60,000 nt of DNA. It comes from Cryptomeria japonica. Taxonomy: Eukaryota > Streptophyta > Pinopsida > Cupressales > Cupressaceae. Shown piece after piece: positions 24,301-34,565 of this stretch (positions are counted from its first letter, which is position 1; each line of letters starts with the position of its first letter). The DNA lies in contig NC_081405.1 of assembly GCF_030272615.1 (NCBI RefSeq), positions 604,982,177 to 605,042,176 on the forward strand, given 5' to 3'. The position numbers and the translations under genes are program-made. The notes beneath the pieces were generated by a model. The model was not told the DNA's origin. It saw only the letters and a list, made by a program, of their open reading frames with translations, and made no database searches.

Positions 24301-25690
24301 TGCAATATTTATAATTAAATGTAGATGACTATTAAATGATAAAATACCTGGAACAATCATTGCCAACATTATGTGCTCCCTCTTTATTGACATCCATGGA
24401 GGAATATTATTGTTGATAACAAAAATAGGCCACACCTAGTAAACAGATCTCAACTCTCCAAATGGATTGACACTGTCCGCTACCAATGAAAGCTTGAGAT
24501 TACAAGGTTCTTCTTTAAAGTGTGGCCACTTTTCCTCTATGTCCATAAATGCTGAACCATCTATAGGCATTCAAATAATGTCATCTCGACTTCTATTGTG
24601 TGCATGGTAATCCATAAATTGTGCCAAGCTAGTGCACCTGAATAATCGTTGCATACGTGGAATAATGGGAATATAACGAAGAACCTTGCGAGGCACCTTT
24701 TTTGTTATTCGATCTGTTCGATATCTATTGATATGAAATTTAGGGAATTCTGTTCCAAATTCATGTTGTTTATGATATATAATATGATCATTAGGACAAG
24801 CATCTATTGTTTGATACTCCATTCCAATATCTTTCATAATGGCAGATAATTCTCGGTATGAGCGAGGTAGAATATTTGATGGTGGTAAGAAGAACTCACC
24901 TATCAATCTACAACAAAAAAAAAAGTTTAAGGTGTTAATATAAAGAATATTAATGGTACATGATTCACCATTTATTAACTGTAATGACATGTATGACACA
25001 CCTTAACATATGTGAGATTGTTATGTTGGATAAACCATTCATAACCTTCAAGTTCACCAACAACAATATAGCAAAGAGAAGAGTTGTTTGGGAGCCTTCG
25101 TAAAGGGGCTCATATGCCTTCTCAAGAAGAGGTAAATCATGAACATCAAGGTCATCCTGATCATCATGATCAGCTGTGCCAGTACTAAATGTGTCATGGA
25201 TCAATGTATTTGTACCATCATCTTCAATTGTGTTTTCTGGTGCATGATCGTCATCTTCCATGGGATGATTATCTTCAGCTTCGATATTCACACCTCCATG
25301 TTCCTCCACTTTGAAAACCATATTCTTCGGGTTGTGTTGGTCCATATCATGTGCCCTGGGGTGCTCGACCTATATAAAAATGATCAACATAAATAAACCA
25401 TGATCATGATCTCATTATCAAGTTATTTCTTATGTATATAAATTGTTAAAACGATATATTGAACAACTTACCAGTGGATGATAATCATGTCCCACTTCAA
25501 TGTGACCATGCTGCCTACAATGTTTCTTAGCTGTTTTGATTAGAAGTCTTCTAGTCTTTAAGCCCTTACAAATTTTGCAGGGACAATAACATTTCCCATC
25601 ACCTTTTCTTTTCAAGTTAGACCATAATCTAGCAATTGTCTCCGTTGATATTATCTGACATGGTCTTCCTTCACAGGCAAAAAAATTAGG
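21377..25690 (-). pseudogene. tnp2: CACTA Tnp2/TnpD-type transposase (multi-exon, in-frame stops)
   Basis: The exons encode the standard plant Tnp2 parts in order. A Cys/His transposase-associated domain (about 25472-25690, CYCPCKICKG and KKHCRQHGH). An exon with LLEKAYEPLYEG (25002-25369). The Transposase_21 core (24348-24907, IDACPNDHIIYH, KVPRKVLRYIP; 24074-24253; 23227-23990 with LFDTMHIGKNI). A DUF4218 region (about 22500-22912, FNAQEHYLIHQVEEI, RAHPEGSMVEGY). A DUF4216-like region (about 21887-22131, QYYGILDDILECDF). An Asp/Glu-rich tail to the stop at 21377. Tnp2 binds the ends and catalyses cut-and-paste transposition. At least five in-frame TAG/TGA codons break it, for example after RSRDDII, after GELRSVY and after MKTYD. 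The start is uncertain; coding may begin upstream of 25690. Confidence 0.9.
21403..21560. repeat. GATGGT/GATGAT microsatellite within the tnp2 3' end
   Basis: Trinucleotide and hexanucleotide runs (CATCAT, CGTCGT, CACCATCACCAT on the plus strand) encode the acidic D/E and (GD)n tail of Tnp2 on the minus strand. Long open frames in the other five frames are by-products of this repeat. Confidence 0.85.
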
Positions 25691-28600
25691 CTATGGAAAA
25701 TTCAGTGTAAAAGCTTCACAAAAATTGCAAATTGAACCAAAACCATTTAACTCTTCTTTTTCATCTTAAAACATTGAACTTAATAGAGAACGTATTTAAT
25801 GTAGCTAATTGTGTGAATTTTTGAGCATTGTGTCTACAAATTCTTACTAAAAGTTTGCCTATTGCAGACTTTCTAAGAGACATTTTTGAGTATTCTAAGC
25901 CTTGATTCTTGTATTTTCACTGTTGATAAGTTGGAAACTTTATGGCAGACCTGTAGGCAATTGATCTAATTTTGACAAGTTATACACCAAGCAAATAGGC
26001 ATCTAGAACTAGCATTGTTTGCAGGTCACCCCTACCCTATACCATGGGTATATGACTACCCAGAACTCTAGTTTAAGCATCAATCCTGGAAATGATCGGT
26101 ATATGACTACCCAGAACTCCAGTTTAAGCATTAAGTTACATCATTATTGACCTTACTTTGGGATGCTATTTATGAGATTGGAACCTTTTGTAAGGTGTGA
26201 TCAATGTGCTATCATAAATGCAAAGCCAAAACCATTTTGATGAGATCATGATCCCACTAATACTATTTTTCCTTGTTAATTTTGCACCCACAAAAATGAT
26301 AGAACCAGATATAATATGCCATCAATGCCCATATACTGACAATGCTCAAGATGAGCCACTTAGAGGTAGAGTTTAACCACTTTCCATATAGGTAGATTAT
26401 CTCTAACCTCATTTTCCCTATAGGTAACTGATTAGGTTCATTTTAGAGTGTTATTTCCAAATATGTACCTCTATGTTAGCTTTTGCTTTATTATTTGCCT
26501 GTTTATGCTTAATCTTGTCAATTTTGCATAATTTTACTTAGTTCTTGCATCTTCAATGAAATTATATCTAATCATATCCAATCACATCAAAATGGAACAA
26601 TTAATCATATTGTTGGTCTCTCCTAGAGGAATTAAATTGAACCAAATTGACTATTCCCCAATAAAATGTTTTGAAATGGTGAATGTATAAGTTTGAAGTT
26701 TACTTTCCAGCTGAATTTAGCTGAATTTATCCTATATTTAGCTGAATTTACCCTTTTAGCTGAATTTACCCTATATTTAGGTGAATCTACCCTTGTATCA
26801 TTCCTTGATCTAGTATGTCATTCCACCAATCAATAATTTTTCCATATTCTTGGGAGAATACACTATCCCTTAGGTGAATATGCCATATCCTTAAATGAAT
26901 CCTCCTTGTCATCATCCTAAGTCCTCTTTTTGTTAAGTCTTATCCCTTCATCTTTAGGAAAATCCACCTATCCTTATGTGAATCTACTTTCTCTTAGGTG
27001 AATCTATTTCACATAAATCATTTATCTTATCCATCTTTCTTACGCAAATGGTTAATTTTTCCTATCCTTAGATGACTACACTCCCATTTAGGTGAATCTA
27101 TCTAGTTTTAGTCTCCTTCCATTATTTTTTCCAAATTTGTATCCTCTAGTTTACATGAATCTACTTGTTCTTAGGAAAATCAACCCTATCATTCTAAGGA
27201 AAATTCACCTTGTCATCATCCTTAATCATCTACCTTTCAAGTGTATAGTCCATCCATCCTTGGGAGAATCTAACATATTATTGGGAAAATCCACTCCCTC
27301 TTAGGTGAATCCACCTTTTCCACCTTCTCATTAATCTATTATTTGTTCTAAGAAGGACACAAAAGTGGATAGAAAACAATAGAGGAGATAGTACTCAAAC
27401 AAGTACTAAGGAATTGCATTAGTGACATGTCACAAATGTGAGTTATACATGTTCCAAATTGATTGCTTCTCATGAAGGAACTAAGTTATCTACAATAAAT
27501 AGCCACCCAAGAAACCCATTTGCTTTAGGCAAACTATCTTCTTAGTAGTAGCTTAATTCTTGAGACACTTGATTTAGATATGATCTTGTAAATGGTGTTA
27601 AAAAGAGTAATTAGTCACCAACCAACCACACTCTTCATTTCTATATTTTAGAATAGTTTGGTCAAACCTTGATTGTAACAAGCATAACCAAATCCTCCAT
27701 GATAAAGTTAACAACAAGTATATTATTGCATAACCAAATCTTTGTGGTGGGTGTGTTCAACAAATATATTATTGTGTGAATTACTTTTGTCCAAAATGTA
27801 GGAACTTGATCTACATATCCATGAAGGCATGATTAGGTCTCTATACAACATTGTTTTGTTGATGCATATATGTAGTGGTTAGTTGTTTTCTTTTAGTTGT
27901 GGATAAACCATTTTGAGTGAATTTCTCATTTACTTGAGCATTTTGCATTTAGAGAACAACTGGATGACCATTCAAAAAGGGGTTTAAACTCTTTGAACTT
28001 CACAAATGCTTGAGCTTTTCTTGTCAAACAATGTACCCACATCTTAAAGACATCAAATTATGAAAGATGATAGTCCCAAATCTGCAAATGACTATCACAA
28101 CATAGTGAATAAGGGAAATCCATAGATACATTAATGAGTAGCCCTAGATCAATACAAAGAGAGCACATGCATGCTAAGGGATCATTGAACAAGCCTTTTT
28201 CAGGATAATATAATGGTAGTAAAAGAAATCAATAAAGAGCATATGTTCATCAAGAACAATTCTTAGCCACAAAGATCTAAGGTAATCATAGAGGAGCTGA
28301 TAATAAGTGAGTTCAAGAAGACACACTCAAGCCTTGATCACATTCCATAAAAAGAAAATCATTATTCCATATAATTGGAAGGAAATGATATATTGCAAAT
28401 ATTACTATGAAGGTCTAAAATAGTAAAAGAGATGAGACTAATCTTTTATTTCTACTTACAACAGTGAATTGGTTGAGATATACTCATAGACAAAGTGAAT
28501 GACATGTATGAGAACAACCTCAATAAAGGTAAAAAGGACAATAAATAGTAGTGATAGATGACAATGCATTGAATGTGCCAAGAAAAAGACAGTGGAAGCC

Positions 28601-28865
28601 ATGGAGAAATCACTATCAGAACAAAGCCATTAAATAAAACTATGTTGGTGCAGCTTGAGAAGCACAGTAGAACAATGAAAAAAGAACACTACTTGGTCCT
28701 TGAAAAGCATGTAGTCGCAATGATTGAAAACCACAATGACAACATAGAGCGCATGAATGTTTGGAGTATTTCCATTCTTAAGAATCTCATGATAGTCCAT
28801 TATTAGGACAGGTGAAGTGCACTATGAAAGTATCTTAAAAAGCTAATATAGCCATAAGTGATAGT
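25691..28865. other. Non-coding CACTA arm upstream of tnp2
   Basis: AT-rich with no convincing gene. It should include the tnp2 promoter and 5' leader. A 77-residue open frame at 28573-28806 has no recognisable motif. The degenerate repeat at 26690-27320 is described separately. Confidence 0.5.
26690..27320. repeat. Degenerate TTAGGTGAATCTACC repeats
   Basis: A dozen or more scattered variants of TTAGGTGAATCTACC or TTAGCTGAATTTACC, clustered near 26707-26795 and 26868-27317, often followed by CCTT. They look like an eroded minisatellite. Confidence 0.6.
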
Positions 28866-29156
28866 GCCAATGCTTTGAGTTCAAATCCTCATGAAATACA
28901 GTCATGTTTATCTCAATGCAACATTTGCCAGCATCCTCCCTGCGTGTGCCAAAATAGGAGCTTTAGAACAAGGTATGGACATCCATCAAAGCATAATCGA
29001 AGGGGGTTTTTTGTCAGAAATTAGTTGCAAATGCTTCAATAACAAAAATCTCAAAATGGGGTAGCATACACACGGCATGTGAACTGTATGATGGAATACC
29101 TCAAAGAGATGTCATTTCATGGAATTTTAAGATCACAGGATATGCACAAAATGGAT
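28866..29156 (+). pseudogene. PPR protein gene fragment captured in the CACTA element
   Basis: One frame gives NATFASILPACAKIGALEQG then MDIHQSIIEGGFLS; after a frame change near 29015-29025 it gives WGSIHTACELYDGIPQRDVI then SWNFKITGYAQNG. This is the P-L-S repeat phrasing of plant pentatricopeptide-repeat proteins, which bind organellar RNA. Only about 95 residues remain, with a frameshift, no start and no C-terminal E/DYW domain. It lies about 300 bp from the right TIR on the strand opposite to tnp2. CACTA elements are known to pick up host gene pieces. Confidence 0.85.
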
Positions 29157-29159
29157 TAA

Positions 29160-29250
29160 TTCGCAAAAAAAAACTAGTTGCCCTTGATTGCAAAAAAAAA
29201 TTAGTTGCCCTTCATTGAAAAACAAAGAGTTCCTTTGATTGCAAAAAAAA
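29160..29250. repeat. Short tandem repeat TTGCCCTTGATTGCAAAAAA
   Basis: About three imperfect units of roughly 32 bp (TAGTTGCCCTTGATTGC plus an A run) immediately after the PPR fragment. Confidence 0.75.
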
Positions 29251-29432
29251 CCTTACCTTGGGGGCAGGGAAGCAAGACGTAGGTCGCTGCTTGCTTCAGT
29301 TTGCTTTCAAAATGAAAATGCATTTTTTTTTTTTTAATAAAATGCCCGAGGTCATCGGAATTCCAACGAACACGGGTATTTTTTTTTAAAAAAAGTCAAA
29401 TTTTCACACAATGTTCCTTGTCTGTTGAAAAC

Positions 29433-29465
29433 CTCCGTCGGAATTTGACCCCAAATGTATTAGTG
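29433..29465 (-). repeat. Right terminal inverted repeat of the CACTA element
   Basis: Its reverse complement begins CACTAATACATTTGGGGTCA and continues AATTCCGACGG, matching the left end. It is followed by TCT. Nearby TCATCGGAATTCC (29354-29366) resembles the left subterminal repeats. Confidence 0.88.
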
Positions 29466-29896
29466 TCTTTAATGGTAGTGTAGGAGATTGGTGTCTCCTG
29501 AAGGTTGGTGCCTTCAAATAAAGCAATTGTAAAGGGATTGGTGTCTTGGATTCTGAAATAAACTATAGGGGTTTTTGCTCCTTTGAATTGGTGTCCATAA
29601 AGTGTAGGGTATTGGCGTCTCCTGGAGATTGGCGCCTTCAAATTAATTTTAATCATTTGATACATTTGTGAGGTTGGATTTGGACAATAGCTCCAAGTAG
29701 CATTTTCTCACAGTTATTTTTCCCATCTTGGGTTTTCCACGTATATCATGGTGTTGTGTTATGTGTTATTGATCTTTTCATTCGTCTGCATTATATATTT
29801 AATTTCTTATGAAGTTTGAAAAGTGGTTTTTGTATGTACATTGATTCAACCCCCCCCTTCTCAATGTATTTGTCCGTTCAACAATTGGAATCAAAG
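29466..29896 (+). repeat. Right part of a copia LTR with adjacent primer binding site
   Basis: The end of the LTR carries GATTCAACCCCCCCC (about 29844-29857) and finishes TTCAACA at 29883. ATTGGAATCAAAG follows (29884-29896), a slightly changed initiator tRNA-Met PBS. A GGGTTTTCC / TTTTTCCCA module (about 29724-29743) is the reverse of the GGAAACCC / GGGAAAAACC module in the other LTRs. The CACTA element cut this LTR, and a solo LTR then landed in its PBS. Confidence 0.65.
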
Positions 29897-30065
29897 TTGT
29901 TGGTGTAAATAATTATTCATCTTGGATATTATTACACCTTACTTAAGTTTAGTTAGGAAATGCATTTCATACTAGTTTGTGTATGAGACACTTGGGTGTT
30001 TGTGCCACATTGGGATAGTGTGTGTAGGAGAATTTCCACCTTTTGTGGACTTATCTTGTTGTTAC

Positions 30066-30528
30066 TGTGAGATTTTGCCAAGATCAAGAGGCAATGGAAA
30101 GCACAAATAAGAGAGACAAAATATATGATAGAAATAAACTGTATTCTATCAAGATGAAAATACTGATCAACTGGATCATCAATTGTTACATACAATGAAT
30201 ATGAGCCTGCTTATATAGGCAAGGCTATATGGATATGTGAGCACACAAACATGACATGTGGCTCAATAAGAAACAAGGGTAGGTAGAAAATAGGTGTGGG
30301 TAGGTAGGAGAAAAAATATAATAGTCCACATGAGGTGGATCACCCACTGAATGTGGAGTGTAACAACAAGATCACACCATAAAAGGTGGAAATTCTCCTA
30401 CACACACTATCCCAATGTGGCACAAACACCCAAGTGTCTCATACCCAAACTACTATGAAATGCATGTACCTAAGTAAACTTAAGTAAGGTGTAATAATAT
30501 CCAAGATGAATAATTATTTACATGAACA
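30066..30528 (-). repeat. 3' LTR of element B
   Basis: Plus-strand sequence starts TGTGAGATTTTGCC and ends CATGAACA. It is a near-identical partner of 33783-34245. Confidence 0.92.
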
Positions 30529-30540
30529 CCCCCCCTTAAG
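30529..30540 (-). promoter_or_regulatory. Polypurine tract of element B
   Basis: The minus strand reads CTTAAGGGGGGG directly against the 3' LTR (TGTTCATG). Confidence 0.85.
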
Positions 30541-30751
30541 TGAAACTTAGGGGAATTCACTTAAGTCTACAATGAAACTAAGCAATGCAAGATGGGTCCC
30601 GGCTATGATGCCATGTTAGGTACCCATGTACAAATGCAAATGCATGAAAACCAATGCAAGGAAATCTCTCACAAAGCGGGGAAAGAGAGAAAAACCCAAT
30701 GGGAAAAAACCCTACCCCAAAAGAGAGATGAAAACTAGATACAAAGAACTC

Positions 30752-32971
30752 TCATAGAAGTATGTGAAGGATAAAACCCCATGTGAGGAAAAAGTACCCC
30801 CCATATGAGAGAAGAAGAAGAGGGACTAGGAAGCCCCCCCTCAATGTGGAATCTGCACCAATGATAGAAGCTCTAAGATGAATGAAGAAACTGCTCCATG
30901 AACGTCGAAAAACATTCCTCCCCTTAGGAAGAAACAAAACCAAAGGTGTATCCATGAATTCTCCCCAACCATGAAGGGAAGATGAAGCAAAAATACTCAT
31001 GATGAAAGGAATCTCTGAAAATTGCTCAAGTGTCCCCATGTCGATGTTGAAAGTTACCCCCTCCAAAGGTGGTAAACTGTGCCACACTGCTGAAAAAGTC
31101 ACGCCAAGATCTAGTGGAGATGAATGTAGAACAATATCCAAAGACTCATATGTCTCCTCAAAAGATAAAGAGACCTCCTCCAAGTGTTGTATAAAAGTAT
31201 CCACAATCATGTCAACCTCTAAAGATTGATCATGTAGAGAATGCACAAGAGGGTCAGAGTTATCCCTCACAACAATCAAACAAGGATCATCTTCATCAAA
31301 GAGAAGATGAATGTCATGAATGGTGTCTCCCAAATCTGCAATGTAGGAGTCCACAAACAAACCTGCAATGTCTATCAAGTGGGCATCCCAATCAACTGAA
31401 ACTGGAAGACATGAAATATCCTGCTGCACTGAATCATAAGAAGGCAAAACTATCACACTAGCTACATCATCAGGTGCAATAGGTGGTGTGATATCAATAG
31501 AAGGAGATGAAATGCAAGTCTCAAGAATGGGGTCACATGTGAGAATCCCCAAGTTCAAATGCCCAAAGTTCTCCTCAAAATCTGAATCATCAACATAGGA
31601 AGAATCAACCTCATCAATAGGACCAAAATCTGAAAAAGAGTACAACCGAGATGCCTGATCAACCACTCCAGTCGCAATGATAGCTCCTCTCTCCAAGTCT
31701 CTAATGATAACTAAATCAGGTGTGAACTCCATAGTTTTCCTAGTTGCCCCATGTGTGATTTGATAGATGGAAAGAAGATTATTTATCAAGTGGGGTACAC
31801 ACAACACATCATTGAAGGAGTTATCCCCAATGGAAATAGATCCTTTCCCAATCACATCCATGTATGTATGATTGCCCATCAAAATTTGTGGCATGTGGCA
31901 AGGCTCAAATGTAGAAAACATAGACTACGAAGATGCCATATAATGAGAAGCCCCTGAATCTAGAAGTCATCTCCCTGAATCATGACTTGTAGTAGCACAA
32001 AGAGCTTGTCCCTTTCCTTTATTTGTCCCAAAAGAGTGATCCTTTCCTTTATCCTTGGAAGAAGAAGCCGATGTATACATTCTAGAAGGTAGGTTGATTC
32101 TATTCTTCTCAAGAAGATTCTTCAGCTCATCAATATCCTTCTTATAACAATGATGTTCATCATGTTCTGACTTCTTGCAATATCCACAAAAAAGATTGTC
32201 CTTATATGATTTCCTCTTAGGTGAGAATGGTGAATCACCTTGTTGTGGAGAGGAAGATTGTGCTCCATCTTGTTGTGGTTTAGACTTAGGTTGCTTTTGA
32301 TTCTTGCCTTTTCCTTGATTACTTCGATTCCCTTTATTAGCCACCAAAGCTTGTGACTTTCAAGATTTGAGAATCCCCATCGTGGTCAACTTAGATTGCT
32401 CAAGTATCAACATCTCCATGAATGAATCAAATGAGGGAGAAGTATATGAGGAACCTTGAGCTAACCTATGGGTGTGAAAGCTAGATACAAAGGCTGCATA
32501 CTCTGAAGGAAGCTTGTCCAACAAGTTATAAACCAATTGAGCATCCTTTTTGTCAATTCCACAATCCTTTAGCTTTGCTCTTAACTCAGTTGCTTTTGTG
32601 ACATAATCTTGGATTGTATCAAAATCCTTGGGATCCAAAGTTGTGAGTTCACTATCAAGTTTGTAGCCCTTAATCTCATCAACTTGACCATACAATTTCT
32701 TAAAAATGTCCCAGGCCTCTTTAATTGTTGTACACTTACCAATGTGAAAAATGAGGTCATTTGATACATACTTTCTAAGAGTTCCAAGTGCCATATCATT
32801 CTTAGTAAGCCATTCAATTTGAGCATTAGGATCAGCCTTAGGATCGGGTGGTGTTGTAATAGTTTCATTTACATAATGAATGAGTCCTTTTTCCATTAGT
32901 TTACTCCATGCCTTAATTTTCCATGATGCATAATTATGAGGAGTTAAAAGTGGAAATTTAGGAGAACCCAT
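30752..32971 (-). pseudogene. Gag-protease polyprotein of element B with acidic C-terminal extension
   Basis: The minus-strand frame starting at MGSPKFPLLTPHNYASWK (32971) stays in one frame to the stop at 30752. The first 200 residues are a copia Gag of the UBN2 type (AWDIFKKLYG, LLDKLPSEYAAFVSS). Next come a K/Q-rich linker, a CCHC knuckle (CGYCKKSEHDEHHC) and the protease start LLDSGASHYM, with VIGKGSISI and NLLSIYQI downstream. After LYSFSDF comes a D/E/S/L-rich region of about 270 residues, containing FGHLN that may be left from the pre-integrase domain. No integrase follows. Only single-codon stops interrupt it: at 32360, and two near the protease (one looks like TGG to TGA). Confidence 0.85.
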
Positions 32972-33770
32972 AGCACCAAAATGAAAAAACATAAGATAGA
33001 GAGAGGCACAATCACACAAGACATCCCCCCAAAATACTCAATCAAGAAATCCCCCCAAAATGGTGATTTTGGCACTTTATACTTAGTGCGTATACAATGG
33101 GCCACTTGCAAAACAAGGCAAAGTGGACTTCTCAAAATGAGATCTAAGAGACTTCAACAAATACTACTAGTGATCTAAACTGAGATCCAAGCAAAATGCA
33201 AGTACCAAATATGCCAAAAAAGGCCAAATATTGAAAGCACAATTTCTACCTAAAATCACTACAAACAGATGGCAGATTATGAAAGTAGATGAAAAATATG
33301 CACTTTCAAAAAAAATGGCACTTGAAAAGGAGTCCATATGAGCCCAAACGAAGCCTCCAAAGTTGTAAAAATTGGGATTTCATGTTTTCTGAAAAACCTA
33401 TATCCGAAAATTAGAAAACTCCTGCACCATTGTACAAATCATGAAATTCTACCCCAAAACAAAAAACATTTCTCGAAAAAATGAGTCCAGATGAGTGAGA
33501 TATCACTATTTGAAAAATCCCTGCAAAATTATAATTTATGGAAAATTTCCGCCGTAGCGTCAAACTTCAAATGCCTCTAGATTTGGTCTCCGAAGTCCGA
33601 TTTGGATGAAACAAAAAGCAAAACTGACTTTCTTGGACCTCCTCAATCCAATGATGACCTCAAATTTGACCCATCAAGCTTCAATAAAAACCTGCAATAG
33701 AAAGATCCAAAATGCAAACCCCAAATAGCACCAAATTTCTCTCAATTAGCAAACCAATGACACTCTAATG

Positions 33771-33782
33771 GCTCTGATACCA
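33771..33782 (-). promoter_or_regulatory. Primer binding site of element B
   Basis: The minus strand reads TGGTATCAGAGC immediately inside the 5' LTR (33783), matching initiator tRNA-Met. Confidence 0.92.
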
Positions 33783-34245
33783 TGTGAGATTTTGCCAAGA
33801 TCAAGAGGTAATGGAAAGGACAAATAAGAGAGACAAAATATATGATAGAAATAAATTGTATTCTATCAAGATGAAAATACTGATCAACTAGATCATCAAT
33901 CGTTACATACAATGAATATGAGTCTGCTTATATAGGCAAGGCTATATGGATATGTGAGCACACAAACATGACATGTGGCTCAATAAGAAATAGGGGTAGG
34001 TAGGAAATCAGTGTGGGTAGGTAGGAGAAACAATATAATAGTCCACATGAGGTGGATCACCCACTGAATGTGGAGTGTAGCAACAAGATCACACCATAAA
34101 AGGTGGAAATTCTCCTACACACACTATCCCAATGTGGCACAAACACCCAAGTGTCTCATACCCAAATTACTATGAAATGCATGTACCTAAGTAAACTTAA
34201 GTAAGGTGTAATAATATCCAAGATGAATAATTATTTACACCAACA
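33783..34245 (-). repeat. 5' LTR of element B
   Basis: Starts TGTGAGATTTTGCC and ends CACCAACA on the plus strand. It is 463 bp and very similar to 30066-30528, which suggests a fairly young insertion. Confidence 0.92.
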
Positions 34246-34565
34246 GTTACATTCCACATTCAGTGGGTGATCCACCTCATGTGGAATATTATATTGTTTC
34301 TCCTACCTACCCACACATATTTCCTACCTACCCTTGTTTCTTATTGAGCCACATGTCATGTTTGTGTGCTCACATATCCATATAGCGTTGCCTATATAAG
34401 CAGGCTCATATTCATTGTATGTAACGTTTTGATGATCTAGTTGATCAATATTTTCATCTTGATAGAATACAGTTTATTTCTATCATATATTTTGTCTCTC
34501 TATTGTATTTTTCATTGATCCCTTGATCTTGGCAAAATCTCACAAAAGAAAGGTTCCTTGGTTCT

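Larger units (their letters stand above)
10512..29465 (-). mobile_element. CACTA (En/Spm) transposon, 18.95 kb, with complete termini
   Basis: The left terminus begins CACTAGTACATTCGGG and the reverse complement of the right terminus begins CACTAATACATTTGGGG. Both continue into TCAAA-TT-GACGG. Each end is flanked by TCT (10509-10511 and 29466-29468), the 3-bp duplication typical of CACTA elements. The interior holds tnp2 (21377-25690, minus) and a second gene downstream in the same direction (16915-20917), the usual tnpD/tnpA order. It also holds subterminal GTCGGAATTCCGAC-type repeats, a decayed LTR-like insertion and a PPR fragment. The length is large for the superfamily because of the non-coding arms. 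Both genes carry stops, so the copy is likely immobile unless helped in trans. Confidence 0.9.
30066..34245 (-). mobile_element. Non-autonomous copia-type element B (Gag-protease only, 4.18 kb)
   Basis: LTRs of 463 bp at both ends (30066-30528 and 33783-34245), a perfect GTTAC duplication (30061-30065 and 34246-34250), an initiator tRNA-Met PBS and a PPT. One minus-strand reading frame covers Gag, a CCHC knuckle, a copia protease start and then an acidic unknown stretch that runs almost to the PPT. Integrase, reverse transcriptase and RNase H are absent. It lies in opposite orientation inside an LTR of its own family. Confidence 0.93.
29898..34544 (+). mobile_element. Solo LTR split by element B
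   Basis: 29898-30065 and 34246-34544 together form one plus-strand LTR (TGTTGG...CTCACA, about 467 bp without the insertion) of the same family as the LTRs of element B. The flanks AAAGT (29893-29897) and AAAGA (34545-34549) match at four of five bases, consistent with an aged target duplication. No internal region remains, so LTR-LTR recombination probably removed it before or after B inserted. Confidence 0.8.

Noticed and set aside
28573-28806. 77-codon open frame near the right CACTA end
   Set aside because: No motif, no exon context and no duplicate elsewhere in the window to support it.
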